Source: Hysterangium stoloniferum | Taxonomy: Eukaryota; Basidiomycota; Agaricomycetes; Hysterangiales; Hysterangiaceae | Assembly (NCBI GenBank): GCA_015178975.1 | Contig: WHVD01000218.1 | Span: 1-64,000, forward strand | Length of the DNA: 64,000 nucleotides | Direction of reading: 5' to 3' | Program-made: the position numbers and the translations under genes | Notes under the pieces: model-generated | The model's input: the letters and a program-made list of their open reading frames with translations, nothing else | The model's database searches: none | Told to the model about the DNA's origin: nothing | Part shown: in pieces, positions 22,617 to 34,389 of the stretch | Layout of the letters: each line of letters begins with the position of its first letter | Position numbering within the stretch: the first letter of the stretch is position 1

Positions 22617-22880
22617 CAGTATATAATTCTGAATAATGTAAACTTTAATCACTTTAAAATAAGTTTCTGAATGGGAATAAACAGGAGGGTTAATGTACAG
22701 AAGTCCTCAATATGACATGGTCACAGAAGATAATACAAAAGCCATGTGATCAAGTACTTGAAAATATTATTCCAAGACAAATATGACTGCTGATGTAGTA
22801 TTTAAAGATATTATTATTGATCCACCAGGTTGTGAAGTGACTGAGTCAAGTTGTGGGGTGGTAGCATGGTGGGGGCTTCC
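22617..22880. other. Short non-coding interval
   Basis: It contains the second copy of the ~190-bp repeat seen at 20027-20220 and, at its right edge, GGTGGGGGCTTCC in front of the LTR. No gene is seen. Confidence 0.5.
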
Positions 22881-23603
22881 TGTTAAGAACTAGAAACTGA
22901 CTAATGTCGGTGGCCGACGGGGACCGATCGGAAGGACTTGGCTTCAGCTTATATGCTGCACCCTCGCAAATTTCCGTAGGTTGTCCTTAAATTTCGGACA
23001 GGCGAAGACTAAATCCTAAGAAGAACTTTTCGGCAAGATACCGATCGGAACCGAAGGACAAGTCAGGTGTCGGGCCAAGGGGTCGGGGCCGAGAGTGGGC
23101 GAGCGCACGCGAAGGCGGAAGAGAGATTCTCCTAGTATGAGACTGCTACAGACGTATGAGGGTATTCTGAGTCGATATTCTGATTGCCTAGTAACTACAA
23201 TTACAGCGAGTTCATATACAAGTAACAGGCATCTAGAAAGTACTAATGGGGAGGAGGGCGGAAAACGGCATTAACAATAAGCTTGACTAGGAACAGGAAG
23301 TTTATGATTAGTTCGGAGGCCGATGATAACCGAGAATGGAAATTACGATAAAAGGAAATAGTTCGAGGACTACAAATATAGTTAGACATATGTGGGACAT
23401 AAGATGAGACGGATCAACATGATGAAAAGGACATATCAAAACATAACCAGACAGAAAGGCGTAGTCGGGTTTGATTGACCGGAGAGCATACGTCAGCGTC
23501 GGGGGTCCAACGGCTTCCGAGGTGTTGTATTGTCGGAGACGTATAACGAGGGTATTCCATCGGGGGCCGTCGGTTTGCGAAGGGTTACAACACGGTCGTA
23601 ACA
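22881..23603 (-). repeat. Solo LTR (723 bp, minus orientation) with TSD CTTCC
   Basis: It runs from TGTTAAGAACTAGAAACTGA to ACGGTCGTAACA. CTTCC is present at 22876-22880 and 23604-23608. Nearly identical to the LTRs at 2786 and 21766 in reverse orientation. Open frames inside it are only LTR sequence. Confidence 0.97.
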
Positions 23604-23644
23604 CTTCCCTCCCATGGGTCATAGCCTTTAGACAATCTAGACTT

Positions 23645-23760
23645 TAACATATGTAAAAATACTCCCATGCATATAAAAATACTTTCATGCATGTAAAAAT
23701 ACTCTGCTGTATGTACATAAAAATACTCCCACCATGACAAAATACTTCTGTGCTACCAGA
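23645..23760. repeat. Degenerate 20-26-bp tandem repeat (TGTAAAAATACTCCCATGCA-like)
   Basis: About five imperfect units share the core AAAATACTC followed by an ATGCA or CATG motif. It lies between the solo LTR and the S repeat of module 2. Confidence 0.75.
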
Positions 23761-23810
23761 AATGCTCCCATGGCATCAAAAAAACCTGTGCCAACAGAAA
23801 TGCTCACTGT

Positions 23811-24720
23811 ATAGTATGATATGGTTTGACTTTTTTTCCCGTGATTCATCTATTCTATTGTCCACATATCCATATCTTACCTAGAGTCCCTACCGTTTGA
23901 GCTAGTTTCATTTAGGGCATTCAGGGATAACCGGATGAACTTTTAGCCTTGTATGTAGTTTCAGCTTGTACTAGTCCGCAGTCAACGGATTTCAAGAAAT
24001 GTGTCAAATTAGACCTGGTTAATAATATGGATTATTCTGGCTTACCAGACTCAAATCTGCGCTGCATGCCAGTGAGCCAAAGATTATGGAGCTGTAGCAT
24101 TTTCTGCGTTGCGAGAATTTATAACTCTGTACATACATGTAGATAACCCATTAGACAGCTTTGAGCTTGAATGGTGTCAAACGTAAAATTTTTCCATATT
24201 CTCGAATATCGTTCGTACCAACTAGACACATCCCACTCCTCACGCTTTTGTTTCCAAACAGCTGCGCAAGTAATTAAAACTAAATGTATGCCTGCACAGC
24301 ATTCAATCAATTCGCCGCTTATGTCAGTCCATCTGGAATCATGTTCTCGTACTCCAGTCTTGCTTTAATCATAGCTAATATCTAGTACCTCACACCCATA
24401 CCCCACATCCCTGACTCCCCATATCACCTCTCACAGCCTCCCGTCCGGATAAGTATCCGTTTTCCCCCTCCCCGCGCTTTAACGATCCCCGATATCATGA
24501 AGACTGAATGTGAATACCATCGCCACCCTGGGAGGGATGGTGGGCGTTCAGTCGCGGTTTTGGAATGATTCTTGTTGAATTTTAAATTATCAAGTTGTAT
24601 GCTTACCTGGATCGGATTTAGACTTATTAGTATCGTACAGCAATGAGAGGACAATACTGCATTATTGTCGACCATTGTCAATGTGCTGTATGCATGCTCG
24701 GACCCGCAAGAAAAATACAC
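23811..24720. repeat. S repeat (module 2, downstream side of F-box copy 2)
   Basis: Matches 12550-13505 and 43300-43935 closely (AGTCAACGGATTTCAAGAAA at 23981-24000; GCTTACCTGGATCGGATTTA at 24601-24620). A more diverged copy lies on the other side of the F-box gene at 27955-28925. A minus-strand ORF (24424-24720) is partly kept among copies but has no recognised domain and could be chance. Confidence 0.8.
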
Positions 24721-24949
24721 GAAATATGGAAAACGAAAAGAAAGTGAATCAAAGCTTTATCTCACAAGCTGTACTAATCGTTGCATATCCTCTGCTCGTT
24801 TATTTTTCTGCTCGTCCTAGCAATGGCTATTGATATAGAAAATAAAATGTCCAAAATCAAAGTATTGTATTCGAAGCTCACGGTCACCTCTATCTAGATC
24901 TAGAGACCTGATTTCGAGCTTGATACAGATGGTCTTTGCTTACTTGCTA

Positions 24950-25282
24950 GTCTATGAACACGTACTGCAATTGTGTGGATAGAGGCATGTACTCAGACCG
25001 CCGGGGTGCCATATCCAGAGTTGTGATCATCACCATCAAGGTTTGGCAGTCATGCGAAAAGAAAATTTCAAAGGCTTAGGTCTGAGATAAAAGTATGCAC
25101 AGACGGCGGATTGCGACCTTACCGAGTCCATGGATCAGATTTTTTAATTCACCTCACAAGGGGGAACCCCATTTTCATTGCAGTGGGAACCATGAACAAA
25201 CGCGCAACTGAGCTGCTCAAGAGTCAAGCATTGGGTTAAAAATCAATTTATTGCTTGGTATAGATATGAATGACAACAGAGT
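24950..25282. other. 3' flank of F-box copy 2
   Basis: Downstream of the F-box stop codon. It shares GGCTTAGGTCTGAGATAAAA and CACAGACGGCGGATTGCGAC with the flanks of the other two F-box genes. The 47-bp unit that is triplicated at 44196-44335 occurs once here. No gene is seen. Confidence 0.6.
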
Positions 25283-27021
25283 TTATAAGTGTGTCTCACA
25301 GTTCTTAATGTAGAAACCTGCGTATTCCCGTATGTCCGGGAGAGTGACACAGGGTAAATGAATCTCAAATCTCCTTCTGAGGGTGGCATCCTTGAGCGCC
25401 AAGTTCCACTGCTCCCGGGTCAAAAAATCGATATACACAAGGGATTTGTGTTCCATTATTTTATTGATGAGGTATTCCAATTGAAATAGATCACATTCCC
25501 CATTCACGACGAAATCCGCCTCCAACTGAACGAGATGGTTCAGCTTGAAAAGACAGCTGACTACTGTATCTGCCAAGTGATACTATCACATCAAAGTTAA
25601 TATTATTATATGTGATCTCAATGCCTTGAAGTGGACGTACTGGTTCAATAAGGGAATAGTTGTACCACATCGCATAAGGAATATGAAGGTGTTGGATGTG
25701 TGGGGCAGCCTCAACAAAACGTTCGAATACCTCCAAATCCATAGAAAGGGCATTGAAGACACGTAATGAAGTCATTGCTAGGAGGGTGGGCAGGCATGCC
25801 GCTGAGATTGCACATTCCAAGTATTCTATTTGCTGAGCAATGTCCAAGGGAAACCCGTTGTCGAAAGGGCTGGCACGGGATTCGAAGCCAAGTACTAGGG
25901 AACGAAGTCGAGACAGGGTCTGTGGCTGGATGAAACCTGAGTAGTTGTTCCGAGTGCGAATTCGTAACCGTTCGATAGTTTGATGCTTGTGGAGGAAGGT
26001 TGAGAAGGGGCTCTCTTCGCATGGGTTGTGGAAATAGTGGCCCAATGTGGCATCATCATCTGGGAATTCTGGGAATAATTTGATATCCCCTTCGAGTGTT
26101 AATTCAACCAGGGAAGGCCAAAATGCACGTTGCCAGATAACCAAAACGTCAAAGTTGTCCGGTTTTGGCTCAAAAGTTAGCTGTAGATGCTTCAATGTTG
26201 TAAATTGGACTATCCAATCGACGAGACTATCAGATTTATGATGCCAAGGGACATGATCGATGGTTAGGCAGAATGTCGTAATATTGGAAAATTTTCCTAA
26301 CTGATTATGTAAAATAATTTACGACAAGATGAACAGATTATGGCATGCTTACTGGGGAAATAAGGGGGAGGATCACAGGCATTATATTGTCCTCTTCGAA
26401 TGGAAGAAATCCCGAGTCGTTGTGCCCTAAGTTAAAATAAAATTCATCCAGATCGTTTCGTTTCCCAAAGCTCTTTAACAGAGATTCGAAGGCATATCCA
26501 ACGGGAAGCCTAAAACCCCATCGAAAACAGCGCAGACGTGTCATATGCTTTACGGCGTCAGCGAGCGCCAATATACTCTTCTCGTAGGCCTCTCGTTGAC
26601 CGGGTGGTGAGAAAAATGGTGGTGAGAAAGATGTGATAATAGAGGGGAAGGATGTGTTAGATCTACAGTGCTCAGAATTGTTGCAGTATGGAATAGCTTT
26701 ACAGGCGCTCCAGTTGTACTCTTCAGGCCCAACCGACTCGTTAATTATTTCGAGTGACCGAGTTCTTGCAGCGAGATGAGGATTAGAAGCAATCCGTTGC
26801 CATATGTCGATTCGGAAAGGGTCACACCGGATGTGGATATAGTCGAGCCACTCCGGAACGATTATGTCCTGGAAAAACTCCGATGCTTGTGCCAAACTCA
26901 AGAGATCACAACGATCCTCAATGTGAGAGATGATCATAACGGCAACTTCTACGGGATGAGTGAAAAGCGGTTGGTTGAACGCGGGAACTGCTGGTTCTGT
27001 GGATGGACATGTTACAGACAT
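25283..27021 (-). CDS. F-box/LRR-like protein, intact (F-box copy 2)
   Basis: F-box proteins link substrates to SCF ubiquitin ligases through Skp1. Exons 27021-26353, 26300-25641 and 25543-25283 join in phase 0 into about 529 aa. Intron 1 (52 nt) is GTAAGC ... ATAATCAG; intron 2 (97 nt) is GTACGT ... TCTTTTCAAG. The start ATG gives MSVTCPSTEPAVP; an upstream in-frame TTG is not used. The F-box lies at residues ~19-58 (PVEVAVMIISHIEDRCDLLS, then LAQASEFF). The rest has regularly spaced leucine-rich segments (LKHLQLTFEP, LVELTLEGDI, IEYLECAISA), as in fungal F-box proteins that resemble LRRs. The three paralogs use the same splice sites; intron 2 explains an apparent shared frameshift near 25575. 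Substrate unknown. The T-S repeat lies on its promoter side. Confidence 0.88.
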
Positions 27022-27429
27022 GGGGGGCAAAACAACGTGCTAGCAAGCAATCCTGCGAACGGCAAGCGGCTACACAGCCAATATATATCGCCTCCGAGAT
27101 CCCGTATTATAACATCATTATGTAAAGGCTTCCATCAACTTGAAGCAAAGGCGGTCAGCTGATTTGATCTCACTCAATTAGAAGGAGCGCACAAGAACTC
27201 CAAATGCTTGCCGAGAGGATGCAACATCTTCCCTTCAAATGATGATTTTTGGATTCTCTCAAGCTTATTATGAGCCAGGAAATACTGAAAGCCATGCACA
27301 ACCCGGAGCTGTAAGCATGCTAGCAGATATATGCTGTGGTAAAGTCCATTGGCGAACCGAAGCAAGTACCCATAACATAGTTACAGTTTATGGGTGAAAT
27401 AAACAGAATTTGGGACTGCTCAGTGTACC

Positions 27430-28925
27430 ATTGATGACACAGCCTACCATATGTCTCGGGACATCAGGAGATAGTATGTCTGGGTATAGTTCAGTGTAGC
27501 TGACATTGTCGCATGCACACTCCCTCGAAGTGGTTGTAGATAATACACATCTGAATCCGGCCGATTTACTTGTATTCCCATTTTTCCCTGTAGGATAGTC
27601 GGGTATACTCATCCAATGCAGAGTGAAAGCTGCTATGAGAACCTTAAGCATTCAGTCCTACCTGTTGTGGATTCATATGTCACGAGCCAAATTCCGTGAT
27701 TTTACACTTTCATGGCATGGAGTAAAAGGCTGAACATCTGCGACTTTCAAGCCAGGTGTGGAGTCTATCATGGTGCCCAGTAATGTCTGGATGATGCATC
27801 TCAAGGCTCGCAGTACTGCTATCACAAAACCGTAGATTAGCTTGATTAGCACTCCTGATTAGTATTTATTCTTGACACGTACTTCCCGATGTCGGAGCGG
27901 GATGCGCCCGGATTTGGGTTCGTTATGTCTAAGCGGAGGTATACAGTGACATTTTCTTTTTTCTATATGGTATCATATCGTTTCCTCGATTCAGATGTTC
28001 TATTGCCCACGCATCCATTGGGAATTCGGTACGCGAGCTGCAATTAATTCGAACCATATGGGGATATTAGTAAGTGGATTACTAGGTACATGTCTCCAAT
28101 GAGTTAGTTGTCCGGTATAGGAACAGCACCCACGAACACTTCAAGATCGATATCTTACCTCCAGTCCCATCATTCCAGCTAGTGTCATTTAGGGTATCCG
28201 GATAAGCTTTTTTAGCCTTGTATGCAGTCTCAGTTTTTATTACCCCGCAGTCAACGGATTTCAAGAAATGTGTCAAGTTAGACCTGGTCAATAATCCTGG
28301 CCAGGGCTTTGCCAGACTCAAATCTGCGCTGCATGCCAGGAGCTATGGCGCTGCGACGATTTCACAATTGCGAAAATTTATAACTCTGTACATAGGTACT
28401 CGATGGAAGACAGCGTTGAGACAGCTTGAATCAAAGTAGAAAAATTCCTTATCTTAAATACCGTTCGTCGGAGTGCAGTGTAACTCGATTCCGACTAGAC
28501 ACATCCAACTCCTCATGCTTGTTTCCAAACAGCTACGCAAGTAATGCCTACACAGCGTTCCACCAATTGACCGCTCATTTCAGTCCATCTGGAATCATGC
28601 TCTCCTAGGCCGCTTTAGCCATAGCTAATCGCTAATACCCCATACCACACCCCACACTCCCCAGATCACCTCTCACAGCATCCCGTCCTGAGAACGGTCC
28701 TTGCCCTCTCCCCCATCCCCGATATCAGATCGAGACAGAATGTGAATCCCCTCACCGGAGACCCTGCTGAGATAGATAGCGGACGATCATACGCGGATTT
28801 GAAATTATTCGTTTTGAATTTTAAATTATCAAGTTGCATGTTTGTGGGGATTGGATCCTAGAGTTCCGAGTGTCGTAGTACAATGAGGGCACAATAGTGT
28901 CGACCATTGTGCTCTATGCATGCTG
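27430..28925. repeat. T-S direct repeat, copy 3 (promoter side of F-box copy 2)
   Basis: T (27430-27890) is directly followed by a diverged S (27955-28925: AGTCAACGGATTTCAAGAAA at 28250-28269, GTGTCGACCATTGTGCTCTATGC near 28897-28919). It holds the empty target of the Tc1 element that interrupts copy 2 (GACACGTACTTCC near 27874-27886). Together with S at 23811-24720 it brackets the F-box gene as direct repeats. Confidence 0.8.
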
Positions 28926-28939
28926 TTGGATTATATAGG

Positions 28940-31616
28940 TGGGGAAGGACTTAGAGACAGTCAAGAGGAACGGGTCCCGTTCGTAGACGTTTTGGACAGT
29001 GTGGAGAACGGGGTCTAAGACGGATACGAAGGGGTGGCAAAGAGTAGAAAACACTATAAACATTCGTCTTTTAAAAGGAAGAAGGATAAACACTGCTTAC
29101 GCTAACATATTTGAAAAATCTACCACCACTGGAAAAGGAAAAGTCAACACCGAATATCAAAAAACCTAGGATCACAAGCCACTCACCTATCAAACAACTC
29201 CTTTGCAGTCTCCCAATCCACTGACCCACTCGAAAGAATAGCGGGCGGGGCAGCGCGCGTTTTCAAGACCCTTCGGTGCGAGGTTGGAGGCAGGCCTTGA
29301 GGTGAGATGATCTGTCGGGGGGAAACCGAATCCTATGGTGGTTGCAGATTCGGATTCTGTTTCAAAGTCGTCCTCGTCATAGGTAGCGGCGCGTTTCAGC
29401 TTGGACTCGAAACCTTCATTGTTGATGATGACGATAACGTTGAGGAACCAGGTTTAGAAACAACCCGCCTCTTCGAGACTGTAAGCATACCCATCGGTGC
29501 AGATCGAGGGGGGAGTGTGTGTGGATGGGGGATAAGCGGTGGAGGGAAGAGGTTGTATAGGACAAGCGAGATGATGATGTCAATCTCCAGCTCGGTGTTT
29601 AGTTTCTGTTCCTGGTACTCTCCGTCCTCCTCACCTACAACCTTTCTTCACTCCCTCTCTAACTCTTCATCCCAAGGCACCTCCTCGTTACTCCCCTCCC
29701 TGTCTCCACCCATCATCACTATCGCCATCTTCGCTCTTTTCACGCACGATCTCCCCCCACGCATCGAGGCCGCACCACTACCCGCATTCTTCGTCTTCAC
29801 CCCGCCTTTCTTAAGCGCTATCGACGCTGCTGTCTCAATTCATCTCAACACAGCCCCCGCTGCTGATCCGCTGCCACTCCCATTAGCATCTAATTCCAGA
29901 CCTGCTGTCCGGCTTCAAGCTTCCGTTGAATTCTTGCTCGTGTGATGATCTGCTATGCTTGTTTTAAAGAGAATAACGCCTCTGCTTCCATCATGGCGTA
30001 AGCGGTGGGTGATTCAACTGGCGCATCCACCTCTCGAGTGTCAAGCCAGGACAGCCTTGGACAGAAAAACGGTGATAGAATGGTCGGGGAGTAATTCATT
30101 CGTACGCATTTGCATCTACATATCTAGAGTGCAGTTGCAAAAACCTGCGGAGTACACGCAAATTGAAACGAGGTGTCCTGGGTCTAAGGAAGCCTAACTC
30201 GGGATGGGATGATCAAAGGACGGAGAGGTGGGATTGTGGTTGATAGAAAGAGACAGATGAATAATTGAAATTTGAGAAGAGATAGCCTGGCGATTGCGTG
30301 CGGAGTGAGAATCGTGTGTTTGGGTGGATGGTGCGGAAAGTGGTGGCGGGATGGCGCGGGCTAGAAACAGTGGCACGATGGCGCTGGAGAAGAATCCGGC
30401 AAGATAGGATATGCACGAAGGGACGGACGGCGAAATCGAAAGAAGTGGGAGGCAACGAAATTGCAGTACGTTGAAACGGGACCGAAAGGACGAGTCTAAG
30501 GCTGCATACACGCCCATCCACCCTGGACCTGAACGTGCATTTGCCCCTGCAAACACAAACACAAACAGCATAGTCCATAGTAAGCTTCCTAATCTCTGCA
30601 TCTGAATGTGCATCTAACCCACCTGTCCACCCTTCCAATCTCAACCCCACTTCAAGCGACAACAACGACAACATATTAGTCACACGATACCTTGGCAAAA
30701 CTCCCAAACCCTCGCACTTGCAGTCGCAATCGCATACTCACAACCCAAACCACCATCGCGTGGTCCTTTTGCTCTCTACGCCTGCACAGATTGCGGCTGA
30801 AGGGCACAAACTGCTGCTGGGCAACACGCCCAGGCGCAACGGCAAAGTCAAGCGGGGAAACATGACCAAAATCAACAACCACATCGTCATCAATCGCCAG
30901 GTGCTAGAGTATTATGCCTGCGCTTGCATTAAGACAAGGTAGTAGTAGAAGTGAGAGCAGGATCAAGATTGGGCGTGTAGTTGGTGTTGTGGTGCGGCGC
31001 TGGGGCTTCGATTGTGGAGCTGACTACACTGGGATTGCGATCGTGGGGATAGCTGCGGCTACTGTGGTCGGACCCGTGCCGCCTGCTTCGCCCCTGCCCC
31101 CAACGATACCTGAAACGCTATGCGGATACGCAGTTGACATCGATGCACCCAACCCCAAGACTGGCGCCAATTCCGTGAGGATATCCCATTAGACCTGGCC
31201 ATCCCGCCCCTGCTGCTGCTGCAAACATAAAGTCCCCGCCTCCGGATCCCAATGTCCCCTCACCTCCACCCCTTCGCGCCAAACATAAACCCTCTCACGA
31301 TTTCTGGAGGGCTAACACTGACACTTGCGCTCGTCGTTGATGCATAGCCTCTAAATTCACAGGGTCCAGTGAGGACGGTATGTCAAAGGTGATGAGATAG
31401 GGTATTGAAGGGCATGTTGTTGCTAGTATTGAAGGCTATGGAGATGTTCATGTCAATACCGCTGCTGGTATCTAGACAGGGAATTGCAGCTGGAGCCTGA
31501 TTCGGATTTGATGTTTGGATCTGATTCTGAGCCTGCGGCGACAGTATGTATTTGCTAAAGGAAAAGAGGTCTTCATTATCATCTGGGATGAGGGAATGAG
31601 TGAAGGAGGAGCGCAT
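28940..31616 (-). pseudogene. Fungal transcription factor (MHR domain) pseudogene, module 2 copy 1
   Basis: Minus-strand remains of a gene whose middle encodes the start of the fungal-specific transcription factor domain. An N-terminal open piece (31616-31383) begins MRSSFTHSLIPDDNEDLF. A long Ser/Thr/Pro/Gln-rich stretch follows with frame breaks, then (near 29500) a piece beginning MGM/MGML and (near 29230-29190) SSGSVDWETAKELFDR ending at a GTGAGT donor. After that come LDPVLHTVQNV- and ERDPFLLTV-like words (near 29030-28970), ending at a GTAAG donor. Known MHR proteins have ELFDxYF ... LDPxxHTP ... RSPFLLTV here. The rest of the MHR is cut off at the S repeat. I do not see the usual Zn2Cys6 DNA-binding domain. 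Homologous copies: 33.1-34.1, 48.1-51.3 and 52.8-53.7 kb. Confidence 0.6.
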
Positions 31617-33100
31617 GCTTGGTAGTGCTGAAGTTCAGCATGGGCTTGCAACTGTAGAAAGCGGCGTGCGACTTGAAACCAGCCTATCGAAGACCACTCA
31701 TTGAACGTGTGGATTACAGTTGATTCTCATAATCCATACCGTTCCGTGGACACTCCGGGGGGAGTATGGTGCACAAGGGAGTACGAATAGCTGCAAGTAG
31801 GAACATCCTATGGGTTCAAGAGAGTCTGGGTTGTCGAGTAATGGGTTAAGAGGGAGTCGCATAGTTATCCATGGCCTAAGACCGGCTGAAGCAGGCTAGA
31901 CGGCATGACCGTCTGGCGGTCCGAGGCTGACATCTATTCAGACGGGACAAACAATTAGCGTAACATCTTCCAAAAGGCCGAAGCATAACGTGGATCATCG
32001 CTCCTGCTCGTATAGGATAGCTGCGACGTCGTCCAACTATTTCATCAAGTCCGCAACGTAGACATCTCGTCTTGATGCCTGTACCATGCCATCTGTTTGA
32101 ATACCTCTTCATGCTCCAGTCTGTCTGAGAAACTTTTCTCACTTGTCATCGCCAATGTACGGCTATTACTCTATGTATATTTCAGTTGGTGTCGTGTCGC
32201 GTTGAAGCAAAGAAAACTACCGGCCATGGCCCTAGATTGTCTCAGTGAACGCAATTTTTTTAATTCTTTTCGAGTTTCATGAGACATTTAAAAGCATGTA
32301 CGTAGACGGAATCGTATCATGACAGGATGAGAGAAGTCCCAAGGCAAAATCATGTCACAATGCAGCAGAGGAGATAAAGCAACGGGCAGAAATGAGAAAA
32401 ATCAAGAAGAATATAAGAAAACGAGCTATGGCGTCCCCTTGAAAATCAGCACACTCTCCTGACCAACCGCTAATATATGGTTACTAGGCCATTTGAAGCC
32501 TGGCATAAGCACGCTGGTTGACCACTGGGCGTTCGACACCGTCTGCATCGCCGCCAACATTACGTCGTCACACAACTCCATAGGATTATAACCCATTATA
32601 CCTCCCGCGGCCACGGTTGTCACGAACGCCGAGCTCCTCTTCGAACCTATTTCAGTTCAGTCCGGAAGTCCAGCCATCCATGGAACCCCATATTGCTCCG
32701 TCTGGGATGGGAACAGACGACTATACGCTTGAGGGGTGGGTGTATGGGGTAGTTGTGCGACGTCGGAGACCGGGGAGATATGGCCGTTGGTTGAGGGAAA
32801 TGCAAGGCCTTGTTACGATGTATCCATGTCGTGGGATGTTGTTGTTGTTGTTGTTACTTTTGAATGAGATGTACAAAACGTACTGTGACGGTTACGAGTC
32901 GTAGCTGCCCGTGCAGGTATTCGGCATATAGTTTCTACGTGTCTTTAGCGTATGAGTGCTCTCATGGAATCTCGACAAGTTCTTCAACTGCTCCGTATTC
33001 GCAACTAAATGGACATTGTAGGGGTGGTTGTATCTAGAATACACCACCACATCAGCAAAGATCCAACGCTATTCAAGACTATGCTTACTTGCTCTCCTGA
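31617..33100. other. Degenerate coding-like block (module 2)
   Basis: This block is nearly the same in module 3 (51290-52820). It includes a broken copy of the 80-aa minus-strand ORF seen intact at 51585-51827, a minus-strand segment with NPMELCDDVMLAAM and SVLMPGFKWP (32426-32600), and a TTG trinucleotide run near 32840. I recognise no family; these may be distant 3' exons of the decayed transcription factor at 33.1 kb. Confidence 0.4.
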
Positions 33101-33109
33101 TACCAAGCC

Positions 33110-34140
33110 TTTGCACCTCTAGTCGCCTCGTCATCCTGCATACCCGCCGGTTTCCCCCCCACTGTGTCGAACCCGACCATTCGACATTTAAACAGTTTAT
33201 TCACGTCCGCGCACAGTTTAACCTTTTGCGCTCGTATTGCTCTGAGAGGGGCGCTGTACTCGGGAAGGCCGAGAAGTTCAATTTAGGTCTCTTTTATCCT
33301 GACTTTGCACCAAAGGCATCAGCATCACGAGCAAGGTGAGGAAGAGGAAGAATGAAATGAAAGCAAGGAAAATAAAACAAAGAAGCTCGACTAACCGACT
33401 AGCCAACCCCCATAAAACCAACCCCTATCCTCCTCCCACCCTCGTAGGAAGACTATAAACACTCATGAGCAGATACGCCTGAGCCATATCAACGCTCTTC
33501 AGTCAACGAAGGCTGTTGCTGTTGCGTGTGTAGCGAAGTGCATGCCGATTTTGTAGGCGGCAGAGTAGGTAGCAAGATGAGATTGCTAGGGTTGTGGGTT
33601 GGGCTAGTGTGTTTGTACAAGTCATATTATAAAGAAGGCTGGAAAGGAAAAAAGTGGAAAAAGACTTGATACCGACAGTGAAGAGGAACGGGTCGCGTTC
33701 TAGACGTTTTAGACCGTGTAGAGAATGGGGTCTGGGATACGAAGGGCTAGTAAATAGCAAAAAGGAAAAACACTACTCAAGCTGGCATATTTGAAAAATA
33801 TACCACCAATGGAAAACAAAAAAGTCAACACCAAACTCGAAAAGACATAGAGAATCACAAGCCACTCACATATCAACCAACTCCTCTGCAGTCTCCTAAT
33901 CCACCAATCCGGTCAAAGAAATAGCTGTCGGGGCAGCACGCGTGTTTAAAGCCCTTCCTAGTGCGAGATTGGATGCACGTCCTGGGGTGAGGCTTCGTCA
34001 TATGTAGAGGAGTGTGGTGTTTCAGCCTGAACTTGGAACCTTCCTCACTTTTGACTGTTGATCATGAAGATGATGTTGACGAACCGGGTTTCGAGAGAAT
34101 ACATGCCTCTTCACGACTAAGCCGAGCAGGCAACCCATCG
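33110..34140 (-). pseudogene. Fungal transcription factor (MHR domain) pseudogene, module 2 copy 2
   Basis: Clear MHR landmarks occur in order on the minus strand: MGCLLGL-like start region (34140), AISLTGLVD*ETAEELVD (about 33920-33875, TGG changed to TAG), ERDPFLFTVG at a splice-like site (33690-33660), IGMHFATHATATAFVD (33550-33505), MAQAYLLMSVYSLPTR (33480-33435), WEEDRGWFY (near 33420), ERKRLNCART*INCLNVERS (33255-33195) and GKPAG/PPGMQDDEAI (33170-33120). These match the fungal_trans sequence order around RWEEDRSWLY and RTWMxCFNxDRS. Stops and at least three frameshifts mean it makes no protein. Upstream, an ORF at 34117-34383 on the same strand has no clear domain. Confidence 0.8.
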
Positions 34141-34389
34141 TGCAAGTAGAGAGGGGAGCGAGTAGATGGAAATGAGCAACACGCCCTCAAGCGCTTCAAG
34201 GAGATTTCCACCTACGAGCGTGATAGTTGTAGCGTACGGCGATAGTTCGTAGGATGCCAGGAGGTCAATAATATGGCGTTTTTCTTTGCGGGACTGTACG
34301 AGGAGTCGGTCAGTAAGTTTAATTGCTGTTGTTGGTTGTGAGAGGAGAGCGGATGACAGGACGGTGGAATAGAAACTTACCATAGCCTA

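Noticed and set aside
25560-25620. A frameshift or programmed recoding site shared by the three F-box copies
   Set aside because: A GTACGT...TCTTTTCAAG intron in phase 0 joins the frames, and the third copy has an indel within it, which fits an intron better.
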